From Brachionus koreanus (Eukaryota > Rotifera > Eurotatoria > Ploima > Brachionidae): 10,862 bases of DNA. Of this stretch, positions 8,133-10,862 are shown in pieces (the stretch's first letter is position 1; the number at the start of each line of letters is the position of its first letter). The position numbers and the translations under genes were made by a program. Below the pieces are notes generated by a model. The model had not been told where the DNA came from and did no database searches. It saw only the letters and a program-made list of their open reading frames with translations. Location: assembly GCA_016987375.1 (NCBI GenBank), contig PJRA01000412.1:1805416-1816277 (forward strand). The letters run 5' to 3'.

Positions 8133-8539
8133 TTCTAAAATTTTTCACAATAATTAGAGTTTGCCAATAATGTTCAAAATCTGCAAAATGCACAATAGTC
8201 AAATTTGTTCAAATTTAAATTATGCTTTTTAAGATATGCAGAGTTTTAATAGTACAATCATAAATGTTATAACATGCTTTAGCCAAGAATTTGCTTTTGA
8301 TCTTTAGAAAAAATTTTTAGCATTTTGATCTGATAAATTGTAATAAAATGTCATAACACCTTATTGAGCAGTTAATAAACAACAGTTTTATAGACCAAAA
8401 TGAATGAAAACATTCTAAAATAATTTCAATTTTGATCGTATAATTAATAATTTTAGGTTTATATAGTTAAAAAAATTAACATATTTAAAAAAAAATTGTC
8501 AATTAAAAGATTAATACCAATGATTTTCAGTATTCTGTT
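8133..8539. other. Intergenic region, no gene recognised
   Basis: This is AT-rich DNA with stops in every frame. CTTATTGAGCAGTT at 8360-8373 resembles CTTATTGAACAGTT at 8114-8127, at the edge of the zinc-finger copy. That may be a minor repeat or coincidence. Confidence 0.4.
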
Positions 8540-8830
8540 CTGGACGCTGTTAATATGCGCTTTAATTTAGCAGGACGATGACATCAAACCAGGTCTGTTA
8601 TAATCGAGGTGACTAATAAATCGACTTTTGAAGACAGTCATAGGAATATCAGTTTTCAAGCCAAGTTGTTTAAGTTTTTTGATGAGAAACTGAACAAGAA
8701 AAACTTACAATGACAGGAAATAAATAACAGGAAATTACAGGAAATTGTTCAAGTGTTAGTTGAAGACCAAAAAAAATTGATTATGAGCAAAGTTATTTTA
8801 AAACCTTTTTAATATGTCCTTTAAGAAAAA
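8540..8830. other. GC-richer patch, possible decayed coding sequence on either strand
   Basis: On the plus strand a frame from 8582 runs about 45 codons to a TGA at 8710-8712, then resumes for some 35 codons to a TAA. On the minus strand a 45-codon frame includes LKQLGLKTDIPMTVFKSRF and HLDYNRPGLMSS, ending at a TAA around 8570. Both look more protein-like than the flanks, and at most one is original. Neither has a convincing start or splice partner. I do not recognise a family. A transposon remnant or an isolated exon are the likeliest readings. Confidence 0.35.
8713..8745. repeat. Three copies of ACAGGAAAT
   Basis: ACAGGAAAT occurs at 8713-8721, 8727-8735 and 8737-8745, with spacers of five bases and one base. 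It is a small direct-repeat cluster of unknown meaning, perhaps replication slippage. Confidence 0.7.
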
Positions 8831-9177
8831 ATGATTCAAGTCTTCATTCAAATTAAATAATTATTTAAAAACTAAAAATAAATTGCTCTGAATATTTTAC
8901 CTAACAAATTTTTAATTGTTTTCAATAAATAAAGCTAATCGAACAATCTAAAGGAACAAAAAAAACAATCATTTTTTCACACTTTTATTAGATAAAAATA
9001 AATTTTTTCATTCTTCAATAAATAAGATAAAAGAATAATATTTTTATTAACTGACAATAAATTTCATATACCCAATTAATTAATTTGATTTAAAATTGAG
9101 ACCTTATTTATAGTAGAAGCTATAACTAAACTTATGCCTTATTAAATTGATAATTTAAAAAAAAAAACTATACCTTG
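8831..9177. other. AT-rich region, nothing recognised
   Basis: No open frame, RNA gene or organised repeat is apparent. Confidence 0.4.
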
Positions 9178-9495
9178 TATACAGTATCAACCGGCTGATT
9201 GTGTCCAATGACCCAAAATTTAATACAAGAATCAGAGGATGAATCAAGTGATAAAGAGTTAGAAATCCCTACAAAAAAGCAAAATTCTCAGAAAATAAAA
9301 ATTTTGGTCTATCTTTTTCTGAATGGCTGGAATAAGTTGATGCAATGGAAGCTCATTTTAGCGAAATTTTAAAAATTAGAGCAAATGGTCAACTCAAAAA
9401 CAAAAATCCAAAAATGGCAATTTAATTTAAGTCTACAAACAAAGAGACTATTTAAAAATATCGAAAATATGTAGTTATGTATCTAGTAGAAAAAT
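9178..9495 (+). pseudogene. Decayed coding relic, family unknown
   Basis: An ATG at 9209 opens a frame with an acidic-then-basic stretch (QESEDESSDKELEIPTKKQ). A one-frame shift near 9295 leads into a second frame reading FSEWLE-stop-VDAMEAHFSEILKIRANGQ and on to KYRKYVVMYLVEK, with TAA codons in between. Composition is richer in G and C than its flanks. The pattern of one frameshift plus several stops in otherwise protein-like sequence suggests a dead gene, perhaps a transposase. I cannot assign a family, and an exon of a spliced gene is not excluded. Confidence 0.4.
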
Positions 9496-9964
9496 GAACG
9501 ATTTAAAATTACAAATATTTATGGCATTTACTATTATAATTAATAATTATTGTATTTTACAAAAAGTTTAGTATAATCGATTCCCGCTCAGTTACTAATA
9601 AAATTTAAATAAAGTATATTAAAGTGTCTATAATAGTATATATTTTCTCCTAAAATTTAAAAATTATTTTGGACTTATTAGTAGGTCATTAATCTATCGC
9701 CAGAAATAGCTGCAAAATTAATTTCTGTACTGTACTATTTCGGTTGATTATATTCTCAATAAATTCAGACAAAGAACGAGTTTTGAAAAATTTTAAATTT
9801 TATTTTTTTTCAAAGGAGGTAAAAATAAACAAAGCTAAACTAATGAGCATCAGGAAATGGATATTTAAAAAAAAATAATTATATATTATAATTAATACAA
9901 AAAATAAATTTAGTTCTAAATCAATTTAACTAGGTATTTTTCAGAAAAAAAAAATTTAATTCTT
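9496..9964. other. AT-rich region, nothing recognised
   Basis: This is the presumed 3' flank of the minus-strand gene that starts at the right. I see no gene, RNA or repeat array. Confidence 0.4.
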
Positions 9965-10618
9965 TTAAATTGCGTTGATTCTCAGAATAAGGTTCGATTC
10001 TGGTTTGAAATAATTATTTTCAAATCGAAAACCTTTTTCCTTATATTTATCTAGGAATTCGTTCGTTGGTGTTCGATTTTCAGAAATCAAATTTCCGCCG
10101 TTTTCAAACCAATCTGAGCATTCTATGATATTTTTGCTGTATGAATAAACTATTTTGCAACATTCTAAATCATATGTGTTGACCAGTTGAATTCTATGAT
10201 TTGGTGATTTTGAAAAATTCACATAAGTAAAATAAACATTTGCTGCCTTTCCACTAGATAGTTGAATTGATTTTGAAGCTAAAACAGCTTGTGGAGCAAT
10301 TGTTCCCTTTATTATTAAATTTAGAAAAAAAAATAAAAAAAAATTTATTTACTAGTTGTTTAAATTGAGCTGATCTAAATTTTTCATTCAAAAACATATT
10401 TAAAAATGCTTCAGTTGGGACGAAGTTGCTTCCAGTAAAAATGTAAATATCAGGGTCTGTGATTTGTCCATTTTTTTTAATAAAAAATCCACCACAAATG
10501 CACGAATATTTAAGCTTTTCACTCACAACAACTTCATCGAGTATTGATTTTGAATAGATTCTGTCAAAGTTAAATTGAACATTATATCTTGTTATCAAAT
10601 CGTTTGAAATCGATTGAA
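9965..10618 (-). CDS. Unrecognised protein, last two exons (5' end missing)
   Basis: I do not recognise this protein. Two coding segments join cleanly: 10618-10353 and 10306-9965, separated by a 46-bp GT-AG intron (10352-10307, GTAAAT...AAAG, phase 0), giving FKQL-GTIAPQAV. The left end of the first segment follows a good acceptor (TTGTATTTAG), so an upstream exon ending in phase 1 is expected outside or near the window edge. No ATG opens the frame here, only GTG further up. About 201 residues are visible. They include YSCICGGFFIKKNGQ, TDPDIYIFTGSNF and the Cys-containing ECCKIVYSY and ECSDWFENGG. There is no transmembrane segment or known motif. Composition and in-frame splicing support a real gene. 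Confidence 0.65.
10307..10352 (-). other. Intron of the unrecognised gene
   Basis: This 46-bp phase-0 intron, GTAAAT to AATAAAG, contains long T runs. Splicing restores an open frame; reading through it ends in a stop at 10254. Confidence 0.75.
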
Positions 10619-10666
10619 CTAAATACAAATATAAATAATGGTTAGCATAAAATAATTTAATATTAA

Positions 10667-10701
10667 TTAACACTCAAAGGACCGCGGTGTCAATTTGACA
10701 C
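10667..10701. repeat. TTAA-flanked GC-rich terminus, possible DNA-transposon end
   Basis: TTAA at 10667-10670 is followed by CACTCAAAGGACCGCGGTGTC and a perfect 15-base palindrome GTGTCAATTTGACAC (10687-10701). It is the most GC-rich short stretch in the right half. TTAA target sites next to such ends are typical of the piggyBac superfamily, so this could be a piggyBac-like or MITE terminus running off the window. No transposase or opposite end is visible, so the class is inference. Confidence 0.35.
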
Positions 10702-10862
10702 TTTTTCGCTCTTTTGATGAATTTTTTTTATTATTAAATGCTTTTTCCCAAAACTTTTTTATTAATTCAAATTTAAAACAACAAAACGAAATAAAAATTT
10801 TAAAATTTAACTTTAAAAAGAAAATAATTATTGCAAAAAAAAATATTTATACTTAAAGGACC
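10675..10862. repeat. Direct repeat of AAAGGACC at the window edge
   Basis: AAAGGACC occurs at 10675-10682 and again as the last eight bases, 10855-10862, 180 bases apart in the same orientation. The interval is AT-rich without an open frame. This could be a subterminal repeat, or the start of a second unit of a ~180-base tandem repeat cut by the window. Confidence 0.4.

Noticed and set aside
8685..8705. Minus-strand GTAAGT...TTCAG as an intron
   Set aside because: The interval is only about 19 bases, too short to be spliced.
9813..9820. Shine-Dalgarno-like AAAGGAGG
   Set aside because: The window is eukaryotic and no coding frame follows it.
9980..10000. GGTTCGATT resembling a tRNA T-loop
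   Set aside because: It lies within a coding exon and there is no matching acceptor stem or anticodon arm.
9965..10673. Two separate ORFs with GTG starts
   Set aside because: A GT-AG intron joins them in frame and upstream open sequence precedes the first. GTG starts are not expected for nuclear animal genes.
1..10862. CRISPR array, rRNA or tRNA genes
   Set aside because: No regularly spaced repeats and no conserved RNA gene cores were seen on either strand.

Overview
The window is AT-rich animal DNA. Coding stretches stand out as GC-richer islands in long A/T runs. Genes are split by short GT-AG introns, and several reading frames only close when spliced. Every intron I place keeps the frame on both sides (50 bp in ETF-QO; 122, 56 and 132 bp in a nuclear receptor; 51 bp in a small heat-shock protein; 46 bp in an unknown gene). 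A nuclear receptor makes it metazoan. A small heat-shock protein with two alpha-crystallin domains, a layout best known from parasitic flatworms (the Schistosoma p40 / Taenia p36 type), hints at Platyhelminthes or a related compact, AT-rich invertebrate. I cannot name the species.

Layout. 1-842: AT-rich upstream DNA ending in a strong polypyrimidine-AG. 843-2686 (+): complete two-exon gene for mitochondrial electron transfer flavoprotein-ubiquinone oxidoreductase (ETF-QO, ETFDH). 2690-4327: long AT-rich gap with one GC-richer patch (3323-3541). 4328-6035 (-): four-exon nuclear receptor, complete zinc-finger and ligand-binding domains, best matched to the NR6/HR4 group. 6713-7675 (-): two-exon tandem alpha-crystallin small heat-shock protein. 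7981-8132 (-): a stop-containing copy of the receptor's second zinc finger. 8540-8830 and 9178-9495: decayed or unidentified coding-like patches. 9965-10618 (-): the last two exons of an unrecognised gene. From about 10667: a TTAA-flanked, GC-rich motif that may be one end of a DNA transposon, with its core repeated at the last bases of the window.

The genes do not form an operon or an obvious pathway. ETF-QO is mitochondrial metabolism, the receptor is nuclear transcription control, and the heat-shock protein is a chaperone. ETF-QO converges on the receptor; receptor, heat-shock gene and the unknown gene all point left. The main points for a second look are the fresh partial duplication of the receptor's DNA-binding exon, the receptor's unusual residues, the unidentified right-hand gene, and the transposon-like right edge.
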